From positions 434,001 to 498,000 of the forward strand of contig NZ_JAKWJS010000002.1 in the NCBI RefSeq assembly GCF_022761115.1: a DNA stretch of 64,000 bases, read 5' to 3'. Each line of letters begins with the position of its first letter. Position 1 is the stretch's first letter. Positions 24,836 through 33,905 of this stretch are shown in pieces. A program made the translations under genes and the position numbers. The notes beneath the pieces are model-generated. The model had not been told where the DNA came from and ran no database searches. It saw nothing but the letters and a program-made list of their open reading frames with translations. The stretch is from Dyella sp. RRB7. Lineage in GTDB: Bacteria; Pseudomonadota; Gammaproteobacteria; Xanthomonadales; Rhodanobacteraceae.

Positions 24836-26935
24836 ATGTTCGAAGGACTGCGCTTCAATCACTGGAAGACGAGCCTGGATGACAGCGGTATTGTCACCCT
24901 ATCCCTTGACCGCGCCGGCAGCAGCGTCAACGCCATTTCCCGCGACGTGCTGGACGAGCTCGGCCAGATCGTCGAGCGGCTGGCCATCGAGAAGCCGGCC
25001 GGCGTGCTGATCCATTCGGCCAAGCCGTTCGGCTTCGCCGTCGGTGCCGACATCAAGGAATTCGTCACCTACGCCCAGCACGGCACCGTGCTGGAAAACA
25101 TCGAGAACGGCCAGCGCGTGTATGAGTCGCTGGCCCGCCTGCCCTGCCCGACCGTGGCCGCCATCCATGGCGCCTGCATGGGCGGCGGCACCGAGCTGAT
25201 CCTGGCCTGCCGCCAGCGCATCGCCGCCGATGACGAGAAAACCCGCATCGGCCTGCCGGAAGTGATGCTGGGCATCCACCCGGGCTGGGGCGGCACCGCC
25301 CGCCTGCCCCGCCTGATCGGCGCCACCGACGCGCTGCCGGTGATGCTCACCGGCAAGGCGCTATCGGCCAAGCGCGCGCTGGCCCTGGGCGTAGTCGACC
25401 GCCTCGCGCCACCTGCCGAGCTGCTCGCCGAGGCCCGTGCACTGCTGCGTCGCCCCCATGCGCGCCCATTCGCCCTGCGCGCCAAGGCCTGGGCGACCAA
25501 CACCTGGGTGGCGCGGCAGATCCTTGCCCCGATGGTGATCAAGCAGACCGCCGCCAAGGTGCGCAAGGAGCACTATCCGGCGCCGTTCGCCCTGATCGAT
25601 GTATGGAAGCGTGGCGGCGCCAGCATCCAGCAACGCCTGAAGCTGGAGGCGCGCTCGGTGGCCAGGCTCGCCGAAACGTCCACGGCGCAGAACCTGATCC
25701 GCATCTTCTTCCTGCAGGAACGCCTCAAGGGCCAGGGCAGCGGCGTCGAGCACGGCATCAAGCATGTGCATGTCGTGGGTGCCGGCGTGATGGGGGGCGA
25801 TATCGCCGCGTGGGCGGCCTTCAAGGGTTTCGAGGTCACCCTGCAGGACCGCGAGATGAAGTTCATCCAGCCCGCATTGGACCGCGCCCGCCAGCTGTAT
25901 GAGAAGAAGCTCAAGACGGCGGACAAGGTCGAAGCCGCCGTGCGCCGGCTGCGCGCCGACGTCGAAGGCAAGGGCGTGGCGGATGCGGACCTGGCGATCG
26001 AGGCGATCTACGAGAACGCCGAGGCCAAGAAGGCCCTGTACGCCATCATCGAGCCGCAGTTCCAGTCCAACGAATTGCTGGCCACCAACACCTCCAGCAT
26101 CCCGCTGGACGAATTGCGCGTGGGCCTGAAAGCGCCGCAGCGTTTCCTCGGCCTGCACTTCTTCAACCCGGTGGCGCAGATGCCGCTAGTGGAAGTGGTG
26201 CGCCACGACCAGCTCGACCCTGCCGCCGAAAAGCGCGCGCTCGCCTTCTGCAAGGCCATCGGCAAGCTGCCGGTGGCGGTGAAGGGCACGCCGGGCTTCC
26301 TGGTCAATCGCATCCTGATGCCGTACCTGCTGGAAGCGATGCGCCTGTACAGCGAGGGCGTGCCCGGCCCGGTGCTGGACAAAGAAGCGAAGAAGTTCGG
26401 CATGCCGATGGGGCCGATCGAACTGGCCGACACGGTAGGCCTGGACGTATGCGCCTCGGTCGGCAAGGAACTGGCGCCGTTCCTCGGGCTGGAGCTGCCG
26501 CCGGGGCTGGAAGACAAGCTGGAGGCCGGCAAGCGTGGCAAGAAGGACGGCCAGGGTCTCTACGTATGGCAGGACGGCAAGCCGCAGAAGCCGGAAGTGG
26601 ATCCGGACTATGCGGCGCCCGCCGACCTGCAGGACCGCATGATCCTGCCCATGGTCAACGAAGCGGTGGCCTGCCTCGCCGACGGCGTGGTGGACGACGC
26701 CGAACTGCTCGATGCCGGCGTGATCTTCGGCACCGGCTTTGCGCCGTTCCGCGGTGGCCCGATCCAGTACGTGCGCAGCGAAGGCGCCGCGGTGATCAAG
26801 GGCAAGCTGGAACGGCTGGCGCAGCGCTATGGCGAACGCTTCACACCGAAGCACGGCTGGGATCTCCCCGCCCTCGCCCAGACCGGCTTCGAGCTGCCGG
26901 CCACGGCAACGCAAACCGAAGACGCGGATGCCTGA
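24836..26935 (+). CDS. Bifunctional enoyl-CoA hydratase/3-hydroxyacyl-CoA dehydrogenase (FadB/FadJ-like)
   Basis: A 699-residue fatty-acid oxidation multienzyme. The N-terminal crotonase domain has GFAVGADIKEFV and the oxyanion region IHGACMGGGTELILACR; the C-terminal dehydrogenase starts with GAGVMGGDIAAWAA (NAD-binding glycine motif, about residue 317) and includes ATNTSSIPLDEL and HFFNPVAQMPLVEVV, with catalytic His and Glu in FFNPV and the helical C-terminal domains. The ATG at 24836 gives the usual start (MFEGLRFNHWK); the frame is open further upstream but that sequence lies across the divergent gene start. No thiolase gene follows, so the partner FadA must be elsewhere. Divergent from the small coupled gene, and ended by a strong terminator. 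Confidence 0.93.
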   Translation: MFEGLRFNHWKTSLDDSGIVTLSLDRAGSSVNAISRDVLDELGQIVERLAIEKPAGVLIHSAKPFGFAVGADIKEFVTYAQHGTVLENIENGQRVYESLARLPCPTVAAIHGACMGGGTELILACRQRIAADDEKTRIGLPEVMLGIHPGWGGTARLPRLIGATDALPVMLTGKALSAKRALALGVVDRLAPPAELLAEARALLRRPHARPFALRAKAWATNTWVARQILAPMVIKQTAAKVRKEHYPAPFALIDVWKRGGASIQQRLKLEARSVARLAETSTAQNLIRIFFLQERLKGQGSGVEHGIKHVHVVGAGVMGGDIAAWAAFKGFEVTLQDREMKFIQPALDRARQLYEKKLKTADKVEAAVRRLRADVEGKGVADADLAIEAIYENAEAKKALYAIIEPQFQSNELLATNTSSIPLDELRVGLKAPQRFLGLHFFNPVAQMPLVEVVRHDQLDPAAEKRALAFCKAIGKLPVAVKGTPGFLVNRILMPYLLEAMRLYSEGVPGPVLDKEAKKFGMPMGPIELADTVGLDVCASVGKELAPFLGLELPPGLEDKLEAGKRGKKDGQGLYVWQDGKPQKPEVDPDYAAPADLQDRMILPMVNEAVACLADGVVDDAELLDAGVIFGTGFAPFRGGPIQYVRSEGAAVIKGKLERLAQRYGERFTPKHGWDLPALAQTGFELPATATQTEDADA

Positions 26936-26955
26936 CGGGTTGTTCGAGGCGGAAA

Positions 26956-26984
26956 CAAAAAGCCCGGCCTAGGCCGGGCTTTTT
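26956..26984. terminator. Bidirectional Rho-independent terminator
   Basis: A near-perfect palindrome (AAAGCCCGGCC / GGCCGGGCTTT) with a T-run on both strands, placed between the convergent beta-oxidation gene and the DUF2058 gene. It can stop transcription from either side. Confidence 0.9.
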
Positions 26985-27010
26985 CATGCCGTGTCATCGA
27001 GCCGGCGCGG

Positions 27011-27616
27011 TCACCACATCAGATCGTCCGGCACGCCATCCTCACCCACGCCCCCCGTACTGCCGGGCTCGACCAGCAAGGCGAGCTGATGGGCATCGAT
27101 GGCGCGTACCTGCTCGGCGATCTCGCGCGTCACCAGCAGATAACGCCCCTGCTGCTGCACCACGCCAAGCTCGCCGCCATTGAGTGCGGCCAACTGCTCG
27201 GCATCGAGGTGTACACGGCGAATCTTGCCGCCATACTCGAAATGCCGCACATGTTCGACATCGGCCTTGTTGAGCGTCTTGCCCTCCAGCAATTGCTGGA
27301 TCTTCAGCTTGCGCTCGCGACGCTGCCGCGCCTCTTCGGCAGCGGCCTGTTCCGCACGCTTGCGTTCATTGGCCTCGGTCTGCGCACGAATCGCGTAGGC
27401 CTTGGCCAGGTCGATCTCTTCCTGGCTCTTGGGCTTGTGCGATGACGGCGGCTTGCCGCCCTGCTTGTGCTGCGGAGGCTTGCCACCGGCGGGGGCGGAC
27501 CCGTGACGCTTGGGAAAAGACGGCTTGCCACCCGGTGGCGTCGCCGGTCGCTTTTCTTCGCGGACCTGTTTGACGATGCCGCTCTTGAGCAGCTGATCGC
27601 GCAGGGATTCGGCCAT
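27011..27616 (-). CDS. DUF2058 family protein (YaiL-like)
   Basis: A 201-residue protein starting MAESLRDQLLKSGIV. A basic, Gly/Pro/Lys-rich segment (residues about 20-65) is followed by a charged coiled-coil-like stretch (about 65-115, rich in Ala, Glu and Arg) and the conserved C-terminal part with HFEYGGKIRRVHL and YLLVTREIAEQVRA. This matches DUF2058 (E. coli YaiL), a nucleoprotein/polysome-associated family of unclear function. The ATG at 27616 gives the family N-terminus. Third gene of ugd-slyX-DUF2058, 44 bp after slyX. Confidence 0.85.
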   Translation of the reverse strand: MAESLRDQLLKSGIVKQVREEKRPATPPGGKPSFPKRHGSAPAGGKPPQHKQGGKPPSSHKPKSQEEIDLAKAYAIRAQTEANERKRAEQAAAEEARQRRERKLKIQQLLEGKTLNKADVEHVRHFEYGGKIRRVHLDAEQLAALNGGELGVVQQQGRYLLVTREIAEQVRAIDAHQLALLVEPGSTGGVGEDGVPDDLMW

Positions 27617-27660
27617 GATCGGAACTCGCTTGCGTGGTGCTGATATGGAGGATGAGACGG

Positions 27661-27879
27661 TCAATAATGCGGCGGCGGTGGCTCGCTGTGCGGATCGTGT
27701 CCCTGCGACGTGCGCATCGTGGACAGCTCGTTGCGCAGGTCGCGGATGATGCGTTCCAGCGCCGCGATCCGCACCGATTGCTCCGCATCGGCCGAGGCCA
27801 GCGCATTCACCGTGTCGTCGATGAAGGTGAGCCGCACCTCCAGCTCGGTCAATCGCTGCTGCAGCGAATCATCCGCCAT
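27661..27879 (-). CDS. slyX: SlyX family protein
   Basis: A 72-residue SlyX homologue: a predicted coiled coil (residues about 4-52, LTELEVRLTFIDDTVNALAS and following) with a short proline-rich, histidine-containing tail (EPPPPHY) that is the family hallmark. No catalytic function is known. ATG at 27879 is used; it lies two bases after the ugd stop, indicating co-translation. Confidence 0.88.
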   Translation of the reverse strand: MADDSLQQRLTELEVRLTFIDDTVNALASADAEQSVRIAALERIIRDLRNELSTMRTSQGHDPHSEPPPPHY

Positions 27880-27881
27880 CG

Positions 27882-29219
27882 TCAACGCCTCAGGCTGCGG
27901 CCACGGCCAATGCCGTAGTAGGCCAGGCCCGCTTCCTCGACCAGCAGCGGGTCATAGAGATTACGGCCGTCGAAGATCGCCGGGTTGCCCAGCATGGCGC
28001 GGATGCGCGCAAAGTCCGGGCTGCGGAACGCCTTCCATTCGGTGACGATGGCCAGCACGTCGGCCCCTTCCAGCGCCTGGTAGGCGCCTTCGCAAAGCGC
28101 GAGGTCAGCGCGGTCGCCATAGATGCGATGGGTTTCCTCGCGCGCTTCGGGATCGAACGCGCGCACCTTCGCGCCAGCAGCCCACAGGGCTTCCATCAGG
28201 TTTCGGCTGGAGGCCTCGCGCATGTCGTCGGTGTTCGGCTTGAACGCCAGGCCCCACAGCGCGATGGTCTTGCCGGCCAGTTGGCCGTCGAAATGATGTG
28301 CGATGAGATCGAACAGCTTGGTCTTCTGGTCGTGGTTGACCGCTTCCACCGCGCCGAGCAGGCGGGCGTCGTAACCGACGCTGCGCGCGGTGCGCTCCAG
28401 CGCCTGGACGTCCTTGGGAAAACACGAACCGCCGTAGCCTGCGCCGGGATAGATGAAGTGGTAACCGATACGCGGGTCCGAGCCGATGCCCTGGCGCACC
28501 AGCTCCACGTCGGCACCGACAAGTTCGGCGATATTGGCGATCTCGTTCATGAAACTGATCTTGGTCGCCAGCATGGCGTTGGCCGCGTACTTGGTCAGCT
28601 CGGCCGAACGCTCGTCCATCACCACGGTGCGCTCATGGTTGCGGTTGAACGGCGCATAGAGCTTGCGCAACACGTTCACCGCACGCTCGCTGGAGCTGCC
28701 GATGATGATGCGGTCGGGACGCAGGCAGTCTTCGACCGCGTCGCCTTCCTTGAGGAATTCGGGATTGGAAACGACGTCGAACTCCACCGATACGCCGCGC
28801 GCGGCCAGCTCGCCGGCGATCGCCTGACGCACGCGGTCGGCGGTACCCACCGGCACGGTCGACTTGTTCACCACCACCGTATAGCGGTCCATATGCTGGC
28901 CGATGGTGCGCGCCACGCCCAGCACGTACTTGAGGTCGGCACTGCCGTCTTCATCCGGCGGCGTTCCCACGGCAATGAAAACCACCTGGCCATGCTCGAT
29001 CGCCGGCGCCGGATCGGTGGTGAAATCGAGCTGGCCACTGGCGTGGTTGCGCTTGACGATCGGCTCCAGGCCCGGCTCGTAGATGGGAATCTCGCCTTGC
29101 TTAAGGCGCGCCACCTTGCCCGCATCGATATCGACGCAGACCACATGATTGCCCATCTCCGCCAGGCAGGCGCCGGTGACCAGACCTACGTAACCGGTGC
29201 CAAAAATGGTGACCTTCAT
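27882..29219 (-). CDS. ugd: UDP-glucose 6-dehydrogenase
   Basis: A 445-residue NAD-dependent dehydrogenase. The N-terminus carries the nucleotide fold [10 protein letters not shown], then the signature [13 protein letters not shown], and the catalytic Cys near residue 265 in [13 protein letters not shown]; the C-terminal fold has [15 protein letters not shown]. It makes UDP-glucuronate for exopolysaccharide, capsule or lipid A decoration. The ATG at 29219 starts exactly at the Rossmann strand. First gene of ugd-slyX-DUF2058. No other polysaccharide genes are adjacent. Confidence 0.95.
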   Translation of the reverse strand: MKVTIFGTGYVGLVTGACLAEMGNHVVCVDIDAGKVARLKQGEIPIYEPGLEPIVKRNHASGQLDFTTDPAPAIEHGQVVFIAVGTPPDEDGSADLKYVLGVARTIGQHMDRYTVVVNKSTVPVGTADRVRQAIAGELAARGVSVEFDVVSNPEFLKEGDAVEDCLRPDRIIIGSSSERAVNVLRKLYAPFNRNHERTVVMDERSAELTKYAANAMLATKISFMNEIANIAELVGADVELVRQGIGSDPRIGYHFIYPGAGYGGSCFPKDVQALERTARSVGYDARLLGAVEAVNHDQKTKLFDLIAHHFDGQLAGKTIALWGLAFKPNTDDMREASSRNLMEALWAAGAKVRAFDPEAREETHRIYGDRADLALCEGAYQALEGADVLAIVTEWKAFRSPDFARIRAMLGNPAIFDGRNLYDPLLVEEAGLAYYGIGRGRSLRR

Positions 29220-29320
29220 TGCCGCGAGAACTCCCAGAGCCAAGGTCGCGATTCTAGCAGGCTGTGCGTCGTGGCAGATCGGCCCCGCGGCAATAGCGCC
29301 AGTGCCCGGAACCCAGGCCA

Positions 29321-29358
29321 TAAAAAATGCGGGGCGCGAATTGCTTCGCGCCCCGCAT
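29321..29358 (-). terminator. Rho-independent terminator of the FKBP gene
   Basis: A perfect 14-bp stem (29327-29340 with 29345-29358) and 4-nt loop; on the minus strand it is followed by six T. It lies 29 bp past the FKBP gene stop and before ugd, so it isolates the FKBP transcript. Confidence 0.9.
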
Positions 29359-29386
29359 CGGTGACCCTAAAAAAAACCGTCGGCGA

Positions 29387-30175
29387 TTACTTCGCGCCGC
29401 CGGCCTGCTGATCGCCAGCGGCCGTCGGACCGGTCTTGACCAGGGTGACGTCGAAGATGATCGTCGCGTTCGGCGGGAAGCCGTTCTGCGGCTGCGCACC
29501 GTAGGCGATGTTCGACGGGATGAAGAACTTGTAGTGACCACCGACCTGCATCAGCTGCATGCCTTCGCGGAAGCCCGGGATCACGCCAGCGAGCGGGATC
29601 GATGCGGCGCCACCGCCTTCATGCTTGGACGAGTCGTCAAACACTTCGCCATTGACGAAGCTGCCGACGTAGTTGACCTGCACGGTGTCGCTCGGACCCG
29701 GACGCGCGCCCGTACCCTGGCTGATCACCTGGTACTGCAGACCCGAAGCGGTGGTCTTCACGCCAGGAGCGGTCTTGTTCTTGGCGAGGAAGGCATCGCC
29801 TTCGGTCTTGTTCTTGGTGGCGACCTGGGTGTACTCGGCCTTGGCCTTGGCCTGCAGGTTGGCCACGAAAGCGTCACGCACCTGCTTGGCTTCGGCTTCG
29901 CTCATGGTCGGCTTCTGGCCCGACAGCGCCGACTGCAGGGCGCGCGCCACGGTTGCCGGATCCACTTCTTCACGGACCAGCGGCGGCAGCGAGCTGGCCA
30001 GGTCCCAACCGACCACGTAGCTGGCCTTGGTCTTGTCGACCGCGCCTGCCGCCGGAGCAGCAGGAGCAGCGGCGGGGGCGGCGGTCTTCGCAGCCTGCGC
30101 GTGCACGCCAGCGGTCAAGCCCAGTGCAACAGCCAGCGCGGCCGCCGTCAGCGTGGGACGCAGAAAATGCTTCAT
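29387..30175 (-). CDS. FKBP-type peptidyl-prolyl isomerase, exported (FkpA/Mip-like)
   Basis: A 262-residue periplasmic or outer-membrane-directed isomerase. Signal peptide (ALAVALGLTAGVHAQ) is followed by an Ala/Pro-rich linker, the dimerising FKBP_N domain (about 45-150, SYVVGWDLASSLPP) and the FKBP catalytic domain (about 160-250) with VQVNYVGSFVNGEVFDDS, GVIPGFREGMQLM, and FFIPSNIAYG. It assists folding of envelope proteins by proline isomerisation. It is a single-gene transcript, closed by its own terminator. Confidence 0.93.
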   Translation of the reverse strand: MKHFLRPTLTAAALAVALGLTAGVHAQAAKTAAPAAAPAAPAAGAVDKTKASYVVGWDLASSLPPLVREEVDPATVARALQSALSGQKPTMSEAEAKQVRDAFVANLQAKAKAEYTQVATKNKTEGDAFLAKNKTAPGVKTTASGLQYQVISQGTGARPGPSDTVQVNYVGSFVNGEVFDDSSKHEGGGAASIPLAGVIPGFREGMQLMQVGGHYKFFIPSNIAYGAQPQNGFPPNATIIFDVTLVKTGPTAAGDQQAGGAK

Positions 30176-30396
30176 GTGGAACTCCCTCGTATTTGGATAT
30201 GCCGGCGCTACCGGACTGGCCCCCCCGATGGAGGCAGGCCCCGCATTGTGCGGCGCTTGTCGAGTCTTGGCAACGATGCGGGGCGTATGACCGTCAGTCG
30301 TGATTAAAAGTTCACGACATGGCTCAACAACGCGGTTTTTTGCGAATCGTGCACTGGGTCTCACCCGAGTGCCAGACGGCATATGTGAAGCTTGTC

Positions 30397-32166
30397 TCAA
30401 GGATGGCCGTCACCGGAACGTCCAGGCTTGTCCAGCGTATCGCGCAGCGCAGCCTGAAGGCGCGCGTGCACCTGCACCAACCCTCGCCAAAGCAGCCAGG
30501 CCAGCAATAGCAGGACCAGCACCAGCACCACCGCAACTTCGCGTGTCGGCAGGATGGTGGAAGCCAGTGCCGCCACCAACAGGCCCAGCACCACCATCGT
30601 GGCCAACGGGATGAACCGCGCCAGCACGGCGCGGATACGCATGTTGTAGGCCCCGCCAATCCGCTGCGGAATGCTCAGCTCCGCCAGCAACATGCCCAAC
30701 GCCGAGGCCTTGCGGTAGGCCGCCACGATCATCGGCAACGACACCAGCGCCGCGATCGACCAGGCCAGGCTGCGCTTGACCTGCGGACGGTCGGCAAGGA
30801 TGTCCCAGTGGAAAATGCCGCGGCGATACAGGTAGGCCATGATCAGGAACGCCGCCACCACCAGCATCATGTTGATGATCACGTGCCACACCAGCCGCCG
30901 GATCATCTTCGCCACCATCGCGCCCTGCCCGTGCAGGCTCAGGCTGCCCATCCAGTCGGTGTAGGCGCCGAAAGCGCCGGTCAGCCAGCGCGGCAGGCGT
31001 CGCCCCAGCTGGCTGGCCAGCGGATCGGAGGCGCGGATCAGGTACGGCGTCAGGAAGGTGGTAATGGCCGATACCGCCACCGCCACCGGATAGAGGAAGC
31101 CACTGGTGACCTTGAGGCTGACGCCCAGCGAGGCGATCACGAACGAGAATTCACCGATCTGCGCCAGCCCCATGCCGACACGCAATGAGGTACGCCCATC
31201 GTTGCCGGCAACGAAGGTGCCGAAACTGCATGTGAGTACCTTGCCCACCACCACCACCGCGGTGACGACGAGTATGGGCAGCCAGTATTGCGAGAGCATC
31301 GCCGGGTCGATCAGCATGCCGATCGCCACGAAGAACACCGCACTGAACATGTCGCGCACGGGCCCGATGATGCGCTCGATGCGCTCCACGCTGGCCGATT
31401 CGCCCACGATCGCGCCGATCATGAAAGCGCCCAGCGCCATGCTGTAGCCCATCTCGGTGACCAGCAGGCAGAAGCCGAAACACAGGCCCAGCACCGCCAC
31501 CAGCAGCACGTCGTCGCGACTGACCCGCGCGATGTAGTCGACCACCCGCGGCACCAGCAACAGCCCCACCACCAGCGACACCGCCATGAACAAGGTGAGC
31601 CGGCCGATCGCGCTCATCGCCTCGCCCGCCTCCAGGCCGCCAGTACTGGCAATGCCGGTCAGCAGCGCCATCAGCACGATGGCCAGCACGTCCTCGATGA
31701 TCAGGATGCCGAACATCAGCTGCGCGAAGCGCTCGCGCTTGAGCCCCAGGTCGTCGAGCGCCTTCATGATGATGGTGGTCGAGGACATCGACAGCATGGC
31801 GCCGAGGAACAGCGCATCCATCGGGCTCCAACCGAAGAAGCGCCCCATCTCGTAGCCCAGCCACAACATCAGCACGATCTCGCACAACGCCGCCACCAGC
31901 GCCGCGCCGCCCACCTCGCGCAGCTTTTTCAGGCTGAATTCCAGCCCGAGCGCGAACAGCAGCAGGATCATGCCCAGCTCGGACAGCGTGCGGATGGTCT
32001 GCTCGTCGTGGATGAAAACGATGGGGAAGGTATAAGGCCCCACCAGTACGCCGGCGATGATGTATCCAAGCACCACGGGCTGACGCAGCCGCTGGAAGAT
32101 CACCGTCGTCAGCCCCGCGATCAACATGACGGTCGCGAGGTCCTGGATGAATTGCAGATCGTGCAT
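30397..32166 (-). CDS. CPA2 family monovalent cation/proton antiporter (KefB-like) with extra C-terminal membrane segments
   Basis: A 589-residue membrane protein. The N-terminal 380 residues match the 12-13 span antiporter fold: GYIIAGVLVGPY, LILLLFALGLEFSLKKL-like GMILLLFALGLEFS and the conserved GAFMIGAIVGES. Instead of the usual cytoplasmic RCK/TrkA-N domain it ends in several further hydrophobic segments (about 425-560), which is unusual. It probably exchanges K+ or Na+ for protons. The ATG at 32166 is chosen; an earlier in-frame GTG would add seven residues. It is divergent from the tRNA cluster and has about 220 bp of gene-free DNA before the FKBP gene. Confidence 0.85.
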   Translation of the reverse strand: MHDLQFIQDLATVMLIAGLTTVIFQRLRQPVVLGYIIAGVLVGPYTFPIVFIHDEQTIRTLSELGMILLLFALGLEFSLKKLREVGGAALVAALCEIVLMLWLGYEMGRFFGWSPMDALFLGAMLSMSSTTIIMKALDDLGLKRERFAQLMFGILIIEDVLAIVLMALLTGIASTGGLEAGEAMSAIGRLTLFMAVSLVVGLLLVPRVVDYIARVSRDDVLLVAVLGLCFGFCLLVTEMGYSMALGAFMIGAIVGESASVERIERIIGPVRDMFSAVFFVAIGMLIDPAMLSQYWLPILVVTAVVVVGKVLTCSFGTFVAGNDGRTSLRVGMGLAQIGEFSFVIASLGVSLKVTSGFLYPVAVAVSAITTFLTPYLIRASDPLASQLGRRLPRWLTGAFGAYTDWMGSLSLHGQGAMVAKMIRRLVWHVIINMMLVVAAFLIMAYLYRRGIFHWDILADRPQVKRSLAWSIAALVSLPMIVAAYRKASALGMLLAELSIPQRIGGAYNMRIRAVLARFIPLATMVVLGLLVAALASTILPTREVAVVLVLVLLLLAWLLWRGLVQVHARLQAALRDTLDKPGRSGDGHP

Positions 32167-32335
32167 CGATGAAGCCTGTGGGGACACAAGGTCAAGACTA
32201 GCAACCGAACACGCAATCAGCAGCTTTTTGCGATGGCAACGTGGCGACGCGGTGTCGTACGTTACGCGTCCATCACGTAACTGCTTGTTGCGCTTCGCTC
32301 ATGCAAATTAATTGAAAATTTTTTGTCGCCAATGC

Positions 32336-32364
32336 TTGACGAAATCGTGATCCGGACCTATTCT
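32336..32364 (+). promoter_or_regulatory. Strong sigma-70 promoter of the tRNA-Ala-Glu-Asp cluster
   Basis: TTGACG and TATTCT with exactly 17 bp between, 19 bp before the tRNA-Ala start, followed by a GC-rich discriminator typical of stable-RNA promoters. An AT-rich stretch (32304-32325) lies just upstream and may act as an UP element. Confidence 0.75.
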
Positions 32365-32383
32365 TTCGGGCTTCCAGAGGCAC

Positions 32384-32459
32384 GGGGCCATAGCTCAGCT
32401 GGGAGAGCGCCTGCATGGCATGCAGGAGGTCGGCGGTTCGATCCCGCCTGGCTCCACCA
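32384..32459 (+). tRNA. tRNA-Ala (GGC)
   Basis: 76-nt cloverleaf including encoded CCA. Acceptor GGGGCCA/TGGCTCC, anticodon stem CCTGC/GCAGG with loop ATGGCAT, anticodon GGC. First in a three-tRNA operon. Confidence 0.97.
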
Positions 32460-32469
32460 ACTTAGACAC

Positions 32470-32545
32470 GTCCCCATCGTCTAGAGGCCTAGGACATCAC
32501 CCTTTCACGGTGGCGACCGGGGTTCGAATCCCCGTGGGGACGCCA
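32470..32545 (+). tRNA. tRNA-Glu (TTC)
   Basis: 76-nt cloverleaf with CCA; acceptor GTCCCCA pairs TGGGGAC, anticodon loop CTTTCAC gives TTC. Ten bases after tRNA-Ala, in the same cluster. Confidence 0.97.
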
Positions 32546-32581
32546 AGTTGGTACTTGGTAGTGTAGCTGGAAGAAAAATGT

Positions 32582-32658
32582 GGAGCGGTAGTTCAGTCGG
32601 TTAGAATGCTGGCCTGTCACGCCGGAGGTCGCGGGTTCGAGTCCCGTCCGCTCCGCCA
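32582..32658 (+). tRNA. tRNA-Asp (GTC), copy 1
   Basis: 77-nt cloverleaf with CCA and anticodon GTC. Base-for-base identical to the minus-strand tRNA-Asp at 46305-46381. Last member of the cluster, followed by a terminator. Confidence 0.97.
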
Positions 32659-32671
32659 CTTTTACGAAGAG

Positions 32672-32692
32672 CCCGCCATTGGCGGGTTTTTT
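32672..32692 (+). terminator. Terminator of the tRNA cluster
   Basis: Six-bp GC stem CCCGCC/GGCGGG with a 3-nt loop followed by six T, 14 bp past tRNA-Asp. Confidence 0.85.
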
Positions 32693-32876
32693 GTTGCCTG
32701 CCGTCCAAGCTCATTCCAACGCAGCTCAGCATGGCGAGACCCTCCCTTGCAGGAGCTTCAACCAGCTAGCTTCAACCAGCTGAAATGTTGATGGGCCGCG
32801 GGCCGCCAAGGGCGCGTTACGTCAGTCAGCCACCGCCCTCGCCATCCTGTACCTGAGATCGAACAAGGGGTCTGAC

Positions 32877-33248
32877 TCACTTGTCCGGGGCGACCTTCTC
32901 GAAAAGAAAGAAAATGGTTTTTCCTTCCGGGGGATGAGCTTCCTCGTTTGTCGCGAGCTTCCCATCACTGCGCAAAGCAAACCATAGCCCTCCATCGCAA
33001 GCTATGCCATCCGCCTGTCCACGTGGTGAGCAAATGGCCTTTGTGTAAGGGGTCGCCGAATCCGGGCTGTTGAAGTAAGCCAGGTCAAGATGTTTCGCAT
33101 CCCTATCGGGGGTAAGGATGATCTTGATGGACTTATCCGTGGTTAACCACGTTCCCGCGTACTTGTTGAGGTTCAACGTTTGGCCATAGGCAAATCCCGC
33201 CACGGTGGCCGAGGCCAGCAGGGCAATCCTGACGACGATCTTGCTCAT
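32877..33248 (-). CDS. Small secreted protein of unknown function
   Basis: A 123-residue protein with a Sec signal peptide (IVVRIALLASATVAGFAYGQ, cut after Gly-Gln or nearby) and a mature domain of about 100 residues containing YAGTWLTTDKSIKIILTPD and two cysteines that may form a disulfide (AICSPRG, IACDGG). I do not recognise a family; the shape suggests a small beta-barrel like lipocalin-type. Base composition is lower in GC than its neighbours, and the gene stands alone between a tRNA cluster and DUF1249, so recent acquisition is possible. Confidence 0.65.
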   Translation of the reverse strand: MSKIVVRIALLASATVAGFAYGQTLNLNKYAGTWLTTDKSIKIILTPDRDAKHLDLAYFNSPDSATPYTKAICSPRGQADGIACDGGLWFALRSDGKLATNEEAHPPEGKTIFFLFEKVAPDK

Positions 33249-33390
33249 ATCCGTGGCTTTTTTTGAGGCGGTACTCGAAAGTCTACAAGAGGCAGGGGCC
33301 GCCAAGGCATTCCATGGTGGCGTCAACATCCCCTGCTGACCGGCAGGCCCCATGCTCGACGCCGACGCTTTTGCACTAGGCGCGCCTTGC

Positions 33391-33882
33391 CTACAAGGGA
33401 AGCTCGTCCGGAGCACGATGATCCTCCCGCCGCTCCAGCGTTCCCTTCGAATGCCCCTGCTCGGCCAGGTATTCCAGCCAGCGCGACAGGAACCCGTTCA
33501 TGCGCAGCCGGTGCTGCAGTACCGTGTGCGCCGGCGGAAACGGGCCAAGCACTTGCCACAGATGTCGCCCGGGATGGCAGTGCAGCGCTTCGGCCACGTG
33601 CGCGTCCGTGTACATGCGCAGCTGCGCCGAGGGCGAAGGCTGCCCGGTGTGCGCATCCATGAAGTTGTAGGTGAGCTCCAGCTCCAGCGTGTACGGATGG
33701 CGCTCCTGCACCTGCAGCCGCACGTCGAGCCCATCGTCCACGCTGGACACATAGAACCCTGCTGGCAGCTCCTGCGGCGCAAAGAGCTTGGCCAGCCGGT
33801 GGTAGTTCTCCGCGTACAGCCCCATCAGGAAGCCGAAGCGTCCCGGCAGCAAGGCTTGGCGGCTGTCCAGTACGGCACTCAT
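33391..33882 (-). CDS. DUF1249 family protein (YqiB-like)
   Basis: A 163-residue cytoplasmic protein. Conserved features of DUF1249 are GLYAENYHRLAKLF, the aromatic and acidic strand YTLELELTYNF, the cluster ALHCHPGRHLWQVLG and the C-terminal GFLSRWLEYLAEQGH. Function unknown in all species. It lies 23 bp downstream of ppsR on the same strand and may be co-transcribed with it. Confidence 0.87.
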   Translation of the reverse strand: MSAVLDSRQALLPGRFGFLMGLYAENYHRLAKLFAPQELPAGFYVSSVDDGLDVRLQVQERHPYTLELELTYNFMDAHTGQPSPSAQLRMYTDAHVAEALHCHPGRHLWQVLGPFPPAHTVLQHRLRMNGFLSRWLEYLAEQGHSKGTLERREDHRAPDELPL

Positions 33883-33905
33883 GGGCGGTGGCTACTCCTC
33901 TACCT

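Noticed and set aside
32304-32325. AT-rich patch before the tRNA cluster as a possible origin or attachment site
   Set aside because: Its place directly upstream of a strong promoter is better explained as an UP element; no iterons or DnaA-box cluster is present.
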